A DNA stretch of 64,000 nt from Prorocentrum cordatum (GCA_963575745.1 CAUYUJ010015024.1:62001-126000); one strand, 5' to 3'. Positions 44,851-54,453 are shown, numbered from the stretch's first letter. Notes: generated by a model not told the origin, from the sequence alone. A program made the numbers and translations.

Positions 44851-46245
44851 TCAATCACACCTGATTGACAGATGTCCTGATGGCAACTTCGTTGTCGGCA
44901 TGATCTTGGAGCCCTCGGGGAGTTCCATCTTGACCTGTCCCTTCCCAGGGAATATCAGCTTCTCCTGGCCTCGTTCGATCACAATGATAGCGCGCTTGTC
45001 CTGCGTACTGTCGAGGCCCAGGATAGCTGGCAAGTCCTTGCCACAGCCTGACACAATATTAGTCTTGTACGAGTCGAGCTGGGTCGAACCCTGGTACTCG
45101 CAGGCAATGCTGAAGGTGCCCATGGTATCAGCTGGGGCCGGCCCCTCGCCCACCCCGTTGATGTTCAAACGAGAACGAGGTTCAAACGTACAAGGACGAT
45201 TATGTGCCTCAGCAGCCTGGACGAACTTGCGGCTCGTATTTTCTCCAATTATGTTAATCTTCGAGCCCGCGTCTATGAGGATTGAATTTCCACCATCCTC
45301 AAGAAAGGTCTTACTAGGCTGCTTGATGTGCACTGTCTCTGAAGTGCCGGCTGCGCTGCCTGGCGGGTTTCCCCGCATTTCGGTCGTGCTCCTTGGCGGG
45401 TTTCCCCGCGTCGTGCTGGCACCTGGCCTTCCTGCGGCCATGCGTGCCAGGTCGATGTACTGGAAGTACGACACGTTCTGGGCTTGAGCGCCCTGTTCCT
45501 CCCGCCAGTTGGCATACTCATCACGTATGCTCGTGTACTGTTCGCGGGAAGTACGCCGCGTCAGCGTCAAGTACGAATGAAGGGCGATGTCCTGTAATCC
45601 CTCATTCGTAAGGTGGTCCCTGCATTGCAACCACTCGTCAAACTCATTGTTCGTTGCTGAGAGCTCGACGGCCCTGACTGCTGTTGCCGCTGTCGCCACT
45701 GAAGAGTCTGAGAGATCGAACAACTCGCTCTCAGGATTATCGGCGTCCAGCATGAACGCGTTGTGCGCAGTGTCCATCTGGGTCTGGAAGTGGCGAACAC
45801 GCAGTTCTCGAAGCTGTTCAGGGTCTATTGGCAGCTCGGGCCCACCCCCACCTTGGGGTGACATTGGAGGAGCCACCTGACCAACTCCAGGCTCGTAATG
45901 AGTTGGAGGAATCGACGCAGGCGGGGTGTTGGGCAGGTTTCCCTGCTGTGGCGCCGTCATCGGGATAAGCTGGTCGAAGTATCCCGTCTCCATCGGCGTC
46001 CTCACCTCCTCCGGCGGGTTTCCCCGCTGTTGGGACTGTGCTGTCTGCCTGTCCAGCATGCTGGCTGTCATCTCCTCCACCATGCTCCTCAACTCCCGCA
46101 GCTCCCTCGCTGCCTGTTCGGGAGCCTGAGTGAAGGAGCCGGTCCATGGAAACGATGGCGCTATGATGCCTGGCGCTCGGCAGATAGCACATACTGGTTG
46201 CTGAGGATCTCCTTTCTCGCTGATTCGCAACATGGCCCACCACAT
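44851..46245 (-). CDS. RING C-terminal half, coiled region and retropepsin of element 3
   Basis: The frame opens with the last zinc pair of the RING finger (CAIC, 46180-46191), then a likely coiled coil (ARELRELRSMVEEMTASM) and a Pro/Gly-rich spacer carrying four hairpins. The retropepsin starts at ILIDAGSKINIIG with the catalytic Asp at residue 325 of this frame (plus 45271-45273). The triplet is D-A-G instead of the usual D-T/S-G. LPAILGLDSTQDKRA and SGHLSIRCD complete the fold. Stop at 44851. Confidence 0.75.
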   Translation of the reverse strand: MWWAMLRISEKGDPQQPVCAICRAPGIIAPSFPWTGSFTQAPEQAARELRELRSMVEEMTASMLDRQTAQSQQRGNPPEEVRTPMETGYFDQLIPMTAPQQGNLPNTPPASIPPTHYEPGVGQVAPPMSPQGGGGPELPIDPEQLRELRVRHFQTQMDTAHNAFMLDADNPESELFDLSDSSVATAATAVRAVELSATNNEFDEWLQCRDHLTNEGLQDIALHSYLTLTRRTSREQYTSIRDEYANWREEQGAQAQNVSYFQYIDLARMAAGRPGASTTRGNPPRSTTEMRGNPPGSAAGTSETVHIKQPSKTFLEDGGNSILIDAGSKINIIGENTSRKFVQAAEAHNRPCTFEPRSRLNINGVGEGPAPADTMGTFSIACEYQGSTQLDSYKTNIVSGCGKDLPAILGLDSTQDKRAIIVIERGQEKLIFPGKGQVKMELPEGSKIMPTTKLPSGHLSIRCD

Positions 46246-46336
46246 TCGAGTTCCAGCACTCCTCGTGGAACTGGTGGTTGCACCTCAAGCGGTAGATGCT
46301 TTCCCTCGGCTGAAACTCCTCGAGGCATACCGCGCA
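46180..46336 (-). CDS. RING-H2 zinc finger, split by a frameshift
   Basis: First six ligands lie in the 45818-50341 frame: C1336, C1339, C1354, H1356, H1359, C1362 (CAVC ... CNHQFHEEC). The last pair, CAIC, lies one frame over at 46180-46191. Spacing is C-x2-C-x14-C-x-H-x2-H-x2-C-x~27-C-x2-C, a standard RING-H2. RING fingers usually act as E3 ubiquitin ligases; the target here is unknown. The shift near 46240 may be decay, sequencing error or programmed frameshifting. Confidence 0.8.
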
Positions 46337-49300
46337 GGTGTCTTCCATGCCAGTATAGATTTCCACATCTGCCGCCCTAGGGCACACCCGCCGCTGCCGC
46401 TCCAGGACTGTTTCGGAGCCCATTAGAGCAGCTGGAGGATCTCCTGCGGGAGCCAGTACCTCCGGCGCTACGGCGACCACTGCTGGAGAAGCTGCCGTTG
46501 TGGAGGCTGCGGGCGACACGGCTGGCGAGTTTCCTCGCATAGGTGAGCCCCTGTTCCTCACGACCTCAAGTGCAGCTGCGCGTGCTTGGTCACGTACGCT
46601 CTGTACTGCCTGCCTGCGCCTGAAACACGCCTGTTGAGTGTGGTACGTCTGCCTGATGTAATCTGGTACTCCCCTACTGCCTGATGATATCGAATGGGCA
46701 GTAGGCTGGACGGCCACCTCTGGCGCTGTTGGTGCGGGCATGAAGGCCATGTGCGGATGCATGGACTGATCACTGCAGCGCACATTCGTGAGGCTATGGA
46801 ACTGATCCGCCGTCTCGCGAACAAATCTGTTCGGGACTCTAGACCCGTCTGGGTACAGTGGCGGATCCATTGGTGCTGGCGCTGGCCTCTGGCCCTGAGC
46901 CATGCCCGGATGAGCATTGAAGGCCGGGATAAAGGCTCGTTGCCGAGCAGGGTCACGCGGGTTCGGACCCTCTGGCTCCCAGGACCAGGCTGGCCTCCAC
47001 CTCTGACCGCTTGGGTGGGGAAGGTTGTGACTCTGCACCTGTTGTACCGCAGCTGCCACCCTTGCGCGGTAGTCGTCAGGCACTCCAGCAGCAGTAGTTT
47101 GGCCAGCAAAAGGTCGGTGGTGTATTGGAGTGCCGGGCAGGTTTCCCCGCAGACTCGTTGGCGTGCCAGGTGGCATCATGTTCAGAAGAGCTGTGCCATG
47201 CTCAGCTCTGGCCGCGGCGATCCGCTCCATGAGAGTGCCATTCGTGGCAGACCGACCAGGAGTCCCAAACGGAGACTGTGCTGGTGGTGTCGCCACTGGG
47301 GCCATGCCCCTCGGTGTGTGCATGCTATGCGAGGGGCTCCCTGGCATCTGCTCAAATCGAGCAGGCTCTCCGAAGATGCGGCCGAACGTTTGCGGGTCTC
47401 CCTGCGGTTCGGGCATGTCGTTTCTGAATCCATTAACGGGCAGGTTTCCTTGCATGGCCTGGCGGTTACGCGTCACCATGGCGGACATAGCTCCCTGACC
47501 TGCGGCCCAGGGATCTTGCTGGCACAGTCTGTCCGCTAACTGTTCCACCTGCTCAGGATTTAGAGCGGCCGCGATCTGATCCAGATCTGAGGTGCTGATG
47601 ACCTGCCAAGATATGGCCCTAGGCCCTTGGTTTGGAGCACGGCTTGGAGCCGCGCTTCCTGCCTCACTCTCGTTGATCATGAGGATCTGGTGGATGTCGG
47701 GGTGGTTTCCCAGCACTGTTGGGCTGTAATGGTCCCCTACTTCTCTTTGATCATGAACCGCATGAGGCTCATTAGCCTCTCGGTCAAGAGACCATCTGTG
47801 CTTGATGCTACCACTGCCCACAGTGTTCCACCTGCTCGGGGCCGTCATCATGGCAGTGGAGACGCGTGCAAGGCGATCGCCCAAATATTCTGGGTTCCGC
47901 CATTGCTTTCCCGTGGCAAATTCTTCCACGTGTGTAATATAATACGGCTCAATAATGCCGTATTTTCCTTCTGATAGGAGAACCCCATTGTCGGACCAGC
48001 AAAACGCGATCCCGTCCTTCAGGGCTTGGTGCCAGTCCACAAAAATAACGATCTCGGAATCGGGGCCCCGTCCGCTCTGCACGCCGCGACGACGAAGCGT
48101 CGTCGCAAAATGGATGTGTGAACGGCCAGTCCCTCTCTTCTTGGTGTTGTGTTCTTTACGACAAGAGAGGCCATGCCACATGATGCCCTCAAAGGCCGCC
48201 CATCGTGCACCATGCAAGGCAACCTCGGGGCATGGGGCCGGTCTCCCGGCAGGATTGTCGTGCAGTACAATGTACTTGTACAACGACCACGGGGCCTTGA
48301 GCGTCCACGAGTGCCCTTGCGAGGCACGGATGAAGATGTCGGATTTGCCAGAATCCCGCACCAAGACCTTGAACTGCAGACGCTGCTTCTCCTCACCGTC
48401 CGACTCGCGGACGTGGACGATCGCCACCATGATGGCAGCCATCTGATCAACCGTTCTGTCGTAGAAGATCTCGGCGAAAATCTTGGCCTCACCCAGTCTC
48501 GGGTTATACCCGTCCTGTCTCGTACGTCCGTTGTGCCACGGAAACTCGCGTGCGAGCTCATCGAGATTGATCCATCCATCATGATCGTCGAACGTCTCAA
48601 GGCTCCACGCGGCACTGCGTGGTCTGTCAGGCGCGTGTCTGCAGATCCTGTTGAGGCATTTACTAAGCTGCTTGAGTGTATGATTACTTCTCGGAACAAT
48701 ACCTTTCTGCCGGCAGCTCTCCATGAATGCCTCATCCACCGAGCGTATCGGTGGAAGATTCCGCAGGGCACGTCGACCATTGATTAGCGCCTGACTCCCG
48801 CTAGTAGAGGAAGTGCCCCCCGGGCGATGCAGCTTATCCTCCGGCGGGTTTCCCCGCAAAGGAGCCTCTGTCACCGAAGAGGCTGCGGCTCCTAAGGAGG
48901 AGGATGCTGCAGCTGCAGCGCCTGGCGGGTTTCCCCGCAGTGTTTCTCGGCTGGCGCTGCCCTTGATCTTAGGCACCCAGGTGCCCCTAGATAGAGCACC
49001 TTCCTCAGACCTCTTGGAGCGCGTCGCCACAGGCGAGGCCGGCGTAGGAGTAAACCCTGTACGCTCGAAGGCCTTGGCCTTGCCAGCGATAGAGCCGCTG
49101 CGGCTAGGCTGTCGTCTGCGGATCTCCACGGAGTCCTGAGGTTGTTGCCTAGGGTCGGGTCTCTGTGCCGGAGTTGCTCGAGTCGGTGACTTCGGCGTTT
49201 CAGAACGAGGCATCTCCATCTGCACATCTAACCCGAGTTCCTCTGAGCGGGCCGACGTTTCCTGTCTCTCCCCCAGAGGCGTCCTGGGTGCACGTGTTTC

Positions 49301-50341
49301 GCTTTTGGCCTTCGGTTGGAGTGGGGGCTCCCTTGCCCCCTGCATATAGATCTTTTGGGACTCCAGCAGCATTTGGCGAGTTGCCTCGCGGGTGCGTTCG
49401 TCTGCCACTCGCCTGCGCTCCGCATCTGCTGCGGCTCGCTGAGCCGTCTGTTCATCGTCATCCATCATCTCTGGCTGTTGGGCCTGACTGGAGACGCCAG
49501 GCGGGTTTCCCCGCATTCCAGGAAGGCGATTGAGCGCATCTTTCTCTTCCTGGGTCATAGGCGCGAGTCCCCTCGGAGGCTGGGCCTCCTCGGCCATAGG
49601 GCTTCTGTGAGCCGTGGTTCCGAGACGACGGTTGATCTCGTCGATCTCTGCTTGAGTCATAGGAACCAACGGTGGATGACCCTCCTTTGCAGGAGTGCGG
49701 CCTCTATTCGGGCTCAAGCCCTCGTTGAGCCCTACAGGACACCCAGGCCTGTGTTCCTGGAATGGCTCTGAGCACGGCCCACAGACTGCGTTGGGCCTGT
49801 AAAGCTTGCGCGCCGCAATGATAGTCCGCAGCTGCGTGCGTACTGCCTCTATCTCAGGACGACGAATGTTCGTCGCGAGCTGGTAGCCACCCCGTATGGA
49901 CCCGCCTTGGGCATCCCTGTAGGCTGGGTTGCCTTTTCCAAAAGCAGAATGCTCACCCGTTTGACGCCTAGGGTCGTTGTAGGCGAGCAACTGACCCCCT
50001 CGTCGAGCGGCATGCTCTGATGGGCCTGCTTGCCTCCATTCGCGTGGGGGCCGTGCTTGAGGGTGAGGGTCGCCCCTAAGGCGTGGATGCGAGCGAGACC
50101 TCCTGGCATGCTCATCAGATGAAGCCGCCGACGCAGCCTGAGCAGGAGCCGACGGGGGTTCCTGCGGGGCCGCAGGCGGCGCATCTTGGGCAGGCAGGTC
50201 TCCCTGCTGACTGGAGTCTGGCACAATTGGCTCTTGTGCAGGTGGTGGTGCGTCAGGACTGTCGGGGCTGAAATCCACCTCCTCGTCTTCACCATTGACT
50301 TCCATCGTGAGATGGTGGTCTCGTCCTCGCACATCCCACAA
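46240..50341 (-). CDS. Large polyprotein region with RNA 2'-phosphotransferase (Tpt1/KptA-like) domain
   Basis: An open frame of about 1,370 residues to the frameshift. Residues 1-530 are Pro/Gln/Arg/Glu-rich and disordered, with repeated hairpin-encoded RGNPP. Residues about 545-810 form the Tpt1 domain. Residues 830-1330 are again Pro/Gly/Gln/Met-rich, then the RING. The frame starts at TTG, so the real start lies in the upstream gag frame via another shift near 50400. Placed after gag and before the protease, the region would be released as one or more separate proteins. Confidence 0.8.
47900..48720 (-). CDS. Tpt1/KptA RNA 2'-phosphotransferase domain
   Basis: Motifs in family order: LSKCLNRICRH (R568, H569), DHDGWINLDEL, IRASQGHSW (R672, H677), HGARWAAFEGIMWHGL, RSHIHFA (R740, H742, H744) and FVDWHQALKDGIAFCWSDNGV. 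These are the signatures of the NAD-dependent enzyme that removes a splice-junction 2'-phosphate from RNA, producing ADP-ribose cyclic phosphate. The Arg-His-Arg-Arg active-site set appears complete. The domain is uninterrupted by stops over 270 codons. Some family members also ADP-ribosylate RNA ends. Confidence 0.85.
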
Positions 50342-50399
50342 CCATCACCCTCTTCATCTTCTGACATAGGATTGCCGATGACGACGGTCATCGGTCCAG

Positions 50400-52878
50400 C
50401 CGGGACGGGCAGGTTTCCCCGCTGTACAAGCGTCTGAGCATCGCTTGGCTGCCCCGGCGTCGGCGGTACGGTGGTCGGTTCAGGCTCGTTACCGAGCATA
50501 GTGTACCTCAAGATGATCATGATCATGTGTAGGCTGCCCGATAACATTTCGCATGGCCGTGTGGTTGGGCTGTAATCCCATCGCCTGGAGACCCCATCCC
50601 GGCGGAGGGAGAGCCTGACCGCGCATGGAGATGGCCCTTTCGAGGGCTTGGCGCCATCTCCCTCTGGAATACCGAATACCACACATGTCGTTGCACGTCC
50701 TCAGGGTGCACGCTATCAATGAGATTAAGGGCCGCTAGCACTAACTCCGAGTCGTCACAGGCATCGGTGTCTTGTAGCATCATGTGGCCACTTTCGACAC
50801 TCTCTTGACTCTCGGGATATGCTACGACCAGTACAGCGTGCATCTGCATGAGGGTATGCAGTATCGCGTGCGGTCCGTACTCGCCTGGAGCTAGCGTGCC
50901 AGGTGGTACGTATGGGTTCCCTGGCACGCCCACGGTGAATGCTTGAGACTCTAATTCCATCAGATCAGCATAATTTGGAAGATATACTGGAGTGGGCCTG
51001 CTTCCAGGCATAAGGTCGGGTTGATGTCGAAGGTTGTGGTCAACCTCCGAAGGTGAGGCCTCAAGAGTGATCTCCTCGTCACTGCTCTCGTAGGCCATGC
51101 TGTTGCCTGGGTTACCGGACATCCAGTCGAAGAAAGATAAGGGCTGGTTTCCCAGCGTTCCATTCTCCACAGGCGTAAGCTCGATATTTCCGAGAACAAA
51201 CCTGCGGAGGTACTCGAGGTAGTACGCGTACAGTCCATGGCCGCACGCCTCGAGCTCATCTAAGTTGTCCATGCTGCTGGCCCAAGTGAAAAATATATGT
51301 TCCGCGGCCCCGAAATCTTGGAGGCTCAGATATCCAATAAATGGTTCACTTGAGCCGAAATGGACTTCGGTCGATCTGCCCTTTCCATTTCCCTTCGCTG
51401 GACAATCTTTTACAAAATGATCGGCACTATCACACTCAGGGCACTTTAGGATCTGACCGTCTCTCCCTCGCGGGTTTCCCCGCCTACCTTAACCTTTGCC
51501 TGAGGTATCTCCACGGCCTTTTCCACTGCCTTTCCACCCGAAAAATATTTCATCCTACTGATCATCTGAAAGCCTCTGGAGGAAAGCCGAGATGCCTCGT
51601 CCGTTCAACCTGCGGCGACTCCGTTTGCCTTTACCTTTTCCTTTGAAGCTCCTCCGTATCCTCCTCCTAACACGACGCACTGGTTTTCGTGTGAACCCCC
51701 ATCCACCTACGCTTTGCCTCTTGTAATGACCAGAACAGGTGTTCGGCACGCTGGTTGTCCCCTTCCATTTGCATGATATCTGACCAATCTAGGGGTTCGA
51801 TACCATCTGATGATATGGTGTCGGTGCCGGTGCCGGAGCCGAAATCGTCATTACCTAGGTAGGTGGATACACCGTCGTTTAGGGGATTCGCTTCACCCCA
51901 CAAGGAACGGTGTGGTTGAGGTTCTCTAGGAGGAGGGCTGGCTGCCCAGCTTGGTTGTGGTCGATCCCCTGTTAGTAGGGCAGTAGACTCTCCAGGATCG
52001 TCGGCCCATATGCTGGAGGGCCCGTTGCCAGGCTGAGCATCAGTAGTTAAGGTAGTATAGAAATTTCCACTACCAGTTCCCCTTCCCCTTCCAAACACTG
52101 ATCCTATGTTGCCAGGAGACCGTTCTGACAAATGGCCTATCGAACGCATCCTCTCGCACAACTCATCATGCTGTTGTTGTGTTCGGGGCATTTGGTGGTT
52201 GAGCGGCTGCAAGAGTTGCATGGCTCGCTGGTTGCCGACGCCTAGGGCGCGGAATAGGATAGTAGTGAGCAGTTGGAAGTTGGGAAGGTCAAACCCCACC
52301 GACTGTGCCTCAAGGCGGGCCATCTCGAACCGAGTGAGGGTTACATCGATTCGTTCTCCGTGAGGTACATGAAAGTCGATGAGCTGTGTGCCTGAAGTGA
52401 GCTGGCGCTCATCTTCCAGGCGTTCGAACTTCATGCTTAAGAGGAACATAATGTAGGTTACTGGGTCGGTGTGGACACCATCGATGTCCGCACCGTGGTT
52501 TATAATGTCAGGTGGTACCCCCATGGCGAGCGTCCTCGCTAGGCCACCCAGGCCGCGTTGTATGGCGGCTGCTTGGGCCTGTGGCGTCATGCGTCCGCTT
52601 GCGACGTTAAGCCACGCGTTGACCTCATAGACGTACTCGCGGAAAGGCACGTTGCCTTGAGGGTCCCAGTATGGGCCATGTGTTTGCCCAACTGTGCTGT
52701 TGTCTCCTCGGCGCATGCGTCCGATTGCTGCCCCCAGCGCAAACCATATGATGGCGAAAATAACCAACCCAAGGCTGTGAAGATATGGGTGGTTATCAGG
52801 CGCGTTGCCGCGCTGGGGTAGCGCCTTGTCATGTCTTCGAGGCGCCTTATCTTGCGGGGTTCCCCGCCTCTGCTTCAA
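50400..52878 (-). pseudogene. Gag of element 3 with CCHC zinc knuckle
   Basis: The frame 51667-52878 starts at TTG, with a hydrophobic segment at residues 36-53 (LGLVIFAIIWFALGAAIG), then the UBN2-like core FREYVYEVNAWLNVASGRMT and YIMFLLSMKFERLEDERQL. A shift near 51690 leads to a basic tract (RRSFKGKGKGKRSRRR), stops at 51555 and 51490, and then a frame with the CX2CX4HX4C knuckle at 51402-51443 (CPECDSADHFVKDC). It continues as an acidic region to 50523. Gag here would bind the RNA; the hydrophobic segment is unusual. Confidence 0.75.
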
Positions 52879-52989
52879 GTGCTGCGCTGTTGGCTCATTG
52901 CCGAGCGGTTGGTAGTAGCGTGGTGATGAAGCGTATATGGTACCAATGTTGTTGTCTAGACGTCGTGCCTCTCGCGTTGCTTCTCGCTC

Positions 52990-53122
52990 TTATATTGACC
53001 CTCGTAAATGTAGTTGGAGCGCTGGCGCAGGGTGGTAGTTGGTCACGAAGATCGTGCCGGATAGCGTGAGGACAAGAAGAGCAAGAGCTGACCACACGAG
53101 AGTGCGGCCAGCGCCGCTACCA
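52990..53122 (-). other. Leader of element 3 with a second hydrophobic coding segment
   Basis: Between the primer site and gag the minus strand is open in the gag frame and reads LVWSALALLVLTLSGTIFV before a TGA at 52990. Whether it is translated is unclear, since the frame runs back into the LTR. If joined to gag it would give two membrane-like segments. Confidence 0.35.
53111..53122 (-). other. Primer binding site of element 3
   Basis: Coding strand reads TGGTAGCGGCGC directly after the 5' LTR with no spacer. It is complementary to a tRNA ending GCGCCGCTACCA. The implied acceptor has A1:U72, as in eukaryotic initiator tRNA-Met. Confidence 0.8.
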
Positions 53123-53387
53123 AGTCTGAAATGACTATGGTAAGTCACATAGCATCCGATTCCATGGGAAACAAATGGCAGATAGCGTCCGAAGCCATGC
53201 TGTGTTGGTTCAGTATGGGAGTGGACGGATAAGATAGGATAAGATCGATGTAATGATCTGTCCAGCACATAGCGAACACACGCAGTGTCCGGGCAAATAG
53301 GGCCCGCGTGCCTTGAGCCAAAGGCAACGGCGCGCGAGCTACACTCCCGATCCTCTATACCATCTCCCAAAGAGCTACCCTTAAAGT
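53123..53387 (-). repeat. 5' LTR of the 16.2-kb copia element
   Basis: 265 bp, matches 37232-37497. Contains a run AAGATAGGATAAGATCGATG and the phrase CGAACACACGCAGTGTCCGGGC that could be promoter or R-region sequence; nothing decisive is visible. Confidence 0.9.
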
Positions 53388-53392
53388 CACTC
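53388..53392. repeat. Target-site duplication CACTC, right copy
   Basis: Partner of 37227-37231; followed by GGCGTCGAGG of the interrupted outer element. Confidence 0.85.
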
Positions 53393-54444
53393 GGCGTCGA
53401 GGTCAGAGCCGAGCGCGATCAGCAGCCCGCGGGAGATCTCAAGCTCCCGCCGCGCCGACGCCGAGAGGGGCCTGCTGGACAAATTAGCACGCGGTGCTGA
53501 AGCAGCCCAGGCTCTCGCGCCGACGCGGCGCGGCGAAAGTGCAGTGGCCGACGACGCGCTCGATGTCACGGCTGGTGGCGCGAGGCCGGCGCTGCGCAAG
53601 ATAGTCGAGTCCCGTGTAGAGCTTCCAGTGCCGTCGCGGTGCCAGCGTGGCGCGCGCTGGAGAGCCCTCCAGCTGCCCGCCAAGCACCGTCGCGTTCTGG
53701 GCCGCGTCGGTCTCGTCAGGAACGGCCAGGCCCGCGCCTTCCAGGGCCCTGGAGGCCTCGCGCCTGACCTTGGTCACGGCCTCGGGGTCGGTGCCTGCCG
53801 CGAGGACGTTGTCCGCGTAGAGGGGGCGGATGGGCCCCTCGAGCGGGCTGGGGGCTGGCGCGAAGCCGACCGCCCGAAGCTCGGGCCCCGGGGCGCAGCA
53901 CTGGTCCAGCGTCCGCTCGTGAGCTTTCTGAACGAAGAAAAGGGCCCAGCTCCATCCCGCGGGAACGACGGCAAGCTGCGGGCAGAGGCAGGCCTTGGGC
54001 GGGGCGCGCCGCCCGTCGAGCCTGCCGATGCCCAGCTCGCCCGCGGTGACCTTCGGCAAGCAGAAGTACGGCCGCAGGTAGGCCGGCAACTTGTGCTGGT
54101 AGAACGCGTTCTGGACGCCCACCCCCGCGAAGTAGAGGGGCGCGCCCTTCGGCGCCTCGAGGCCCGCGGGGCCCGCGGCGGAGAACGAAACGCTGGTTGC
54201 TGCGCATGCAATCCAGCGCCACCCTGATCCGCTCGTCCTTCTTGGCCGCGAAAAACGCGGAGACGCCCTCAATCCCCCCCTTCCCCACGACGAAAACGCG
54301 CCGCGAGATGCCGGACTTGATGGATTCAAGAGCGGCCTGCTCCGCCCCAGCACAGCGCCCATGTGCAACGTGGGCTCCCATCTCTGTCTCCGCGGCTTCG
54401 TCGAAGCTCGGCGGCGGCGGCAGCATGGCATGGTCGAGGTCCAA
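53393..54444 (-). pseudogene. Reverse transcriptase of the outer (DIRS-like) element
   Basis: The frame 53484-54431 holds GVQNAFYQHKLPAYLRPYF (motif A region), VVPAGWSWALFFVQKAHER (motif B) and RPLYADNVLAAGTD (motif C, Y-A-D-N). It ends with RDIERVVGHCTF. In related dinoflagellate proteins motif A usually starts D-V-Q-N; here the Asp position reads Gly, so catalysis is doubtful. A frameshift near 53500 moves the end to another frame that joins the RNase H across the insertion. Confidence 0.75.
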
Positions 54445-54453
54445 GAGAGAGCA

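Larger units (their letters stand above)
37616..52906 (-). repeat. Array of dispersed 14-nt GNRA-tetraloop hairpins
   Basis: Coding-strand consensus GCNNG-GNRA-CNNGC. Fully paired copies (G-U allowed) start at plus 37616, 37766, 37792, 38400, 39184, 39822, 40488, 41810, 43422, 43680, 45363, 45396, 45933, 46014, 46525, 46935, 47137, 48844, 48925, 49376, 49501, 50194, 50409, 50484, 51143, 51470, 52020, 52800 and 52893. Degenerate copies start at 40083, 40448, 47440, 47701, 50996 and 52854. Stems include GCGGG, GCAGG, GCGAG, GCUCG, GCUGG, GCGUG, GCACG, GCGCG and GCCUG, each with its matching partner. Loops are mostly GAAA, also GCAA, GAGA and GUAA. They read as RGNPP or LGNEP in one frame and GEETR or REATR in another; three are in the 3' UTR. 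Confidence 0.85.
37232..53387 (-). mobile_element. 16.2-kb copia-like LTR retrotransposon with Tpt1/KptA and RING domains (element 3)
   Basis: Complete between LTRs. Coding strand order: PBS, leader, gag with CCHC knuckle, long region with RNA 2'-phosphotransferase domain and RING-H2 finger, retropepsin, linker, methyltransferase-like domain, integrase, RT/RNase H, 3' UTR. Coding blocks lie in long frames separated by single shifts or stops (about 51700, 51490, 50400, 46240, 44851, 44380, 42430, 40730-40125, 38080). Its GC content is lower than its host's. Age by LTR divergence is moderate. It carries the GNRA hairpin array described separately. Confidence 0.9.

Noticed and set aside
50161-50176. 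CCTGCGGGGCCGCAGG as a member of the GNRA hairpin array
   Set aside because: The loop on the coding strand is GCCC and the stem does not follow GCNNG; it is an unrelated palindrome.
37616-52906. A CRISPR-like reading of the regularly recurring GCGGGTTTCCCCGC units
   Set aside because: Spacing is irregular (tens to thousands of bases), the units lie inside ORFs of a eukaryotic retroelement, and no cas genes are present.
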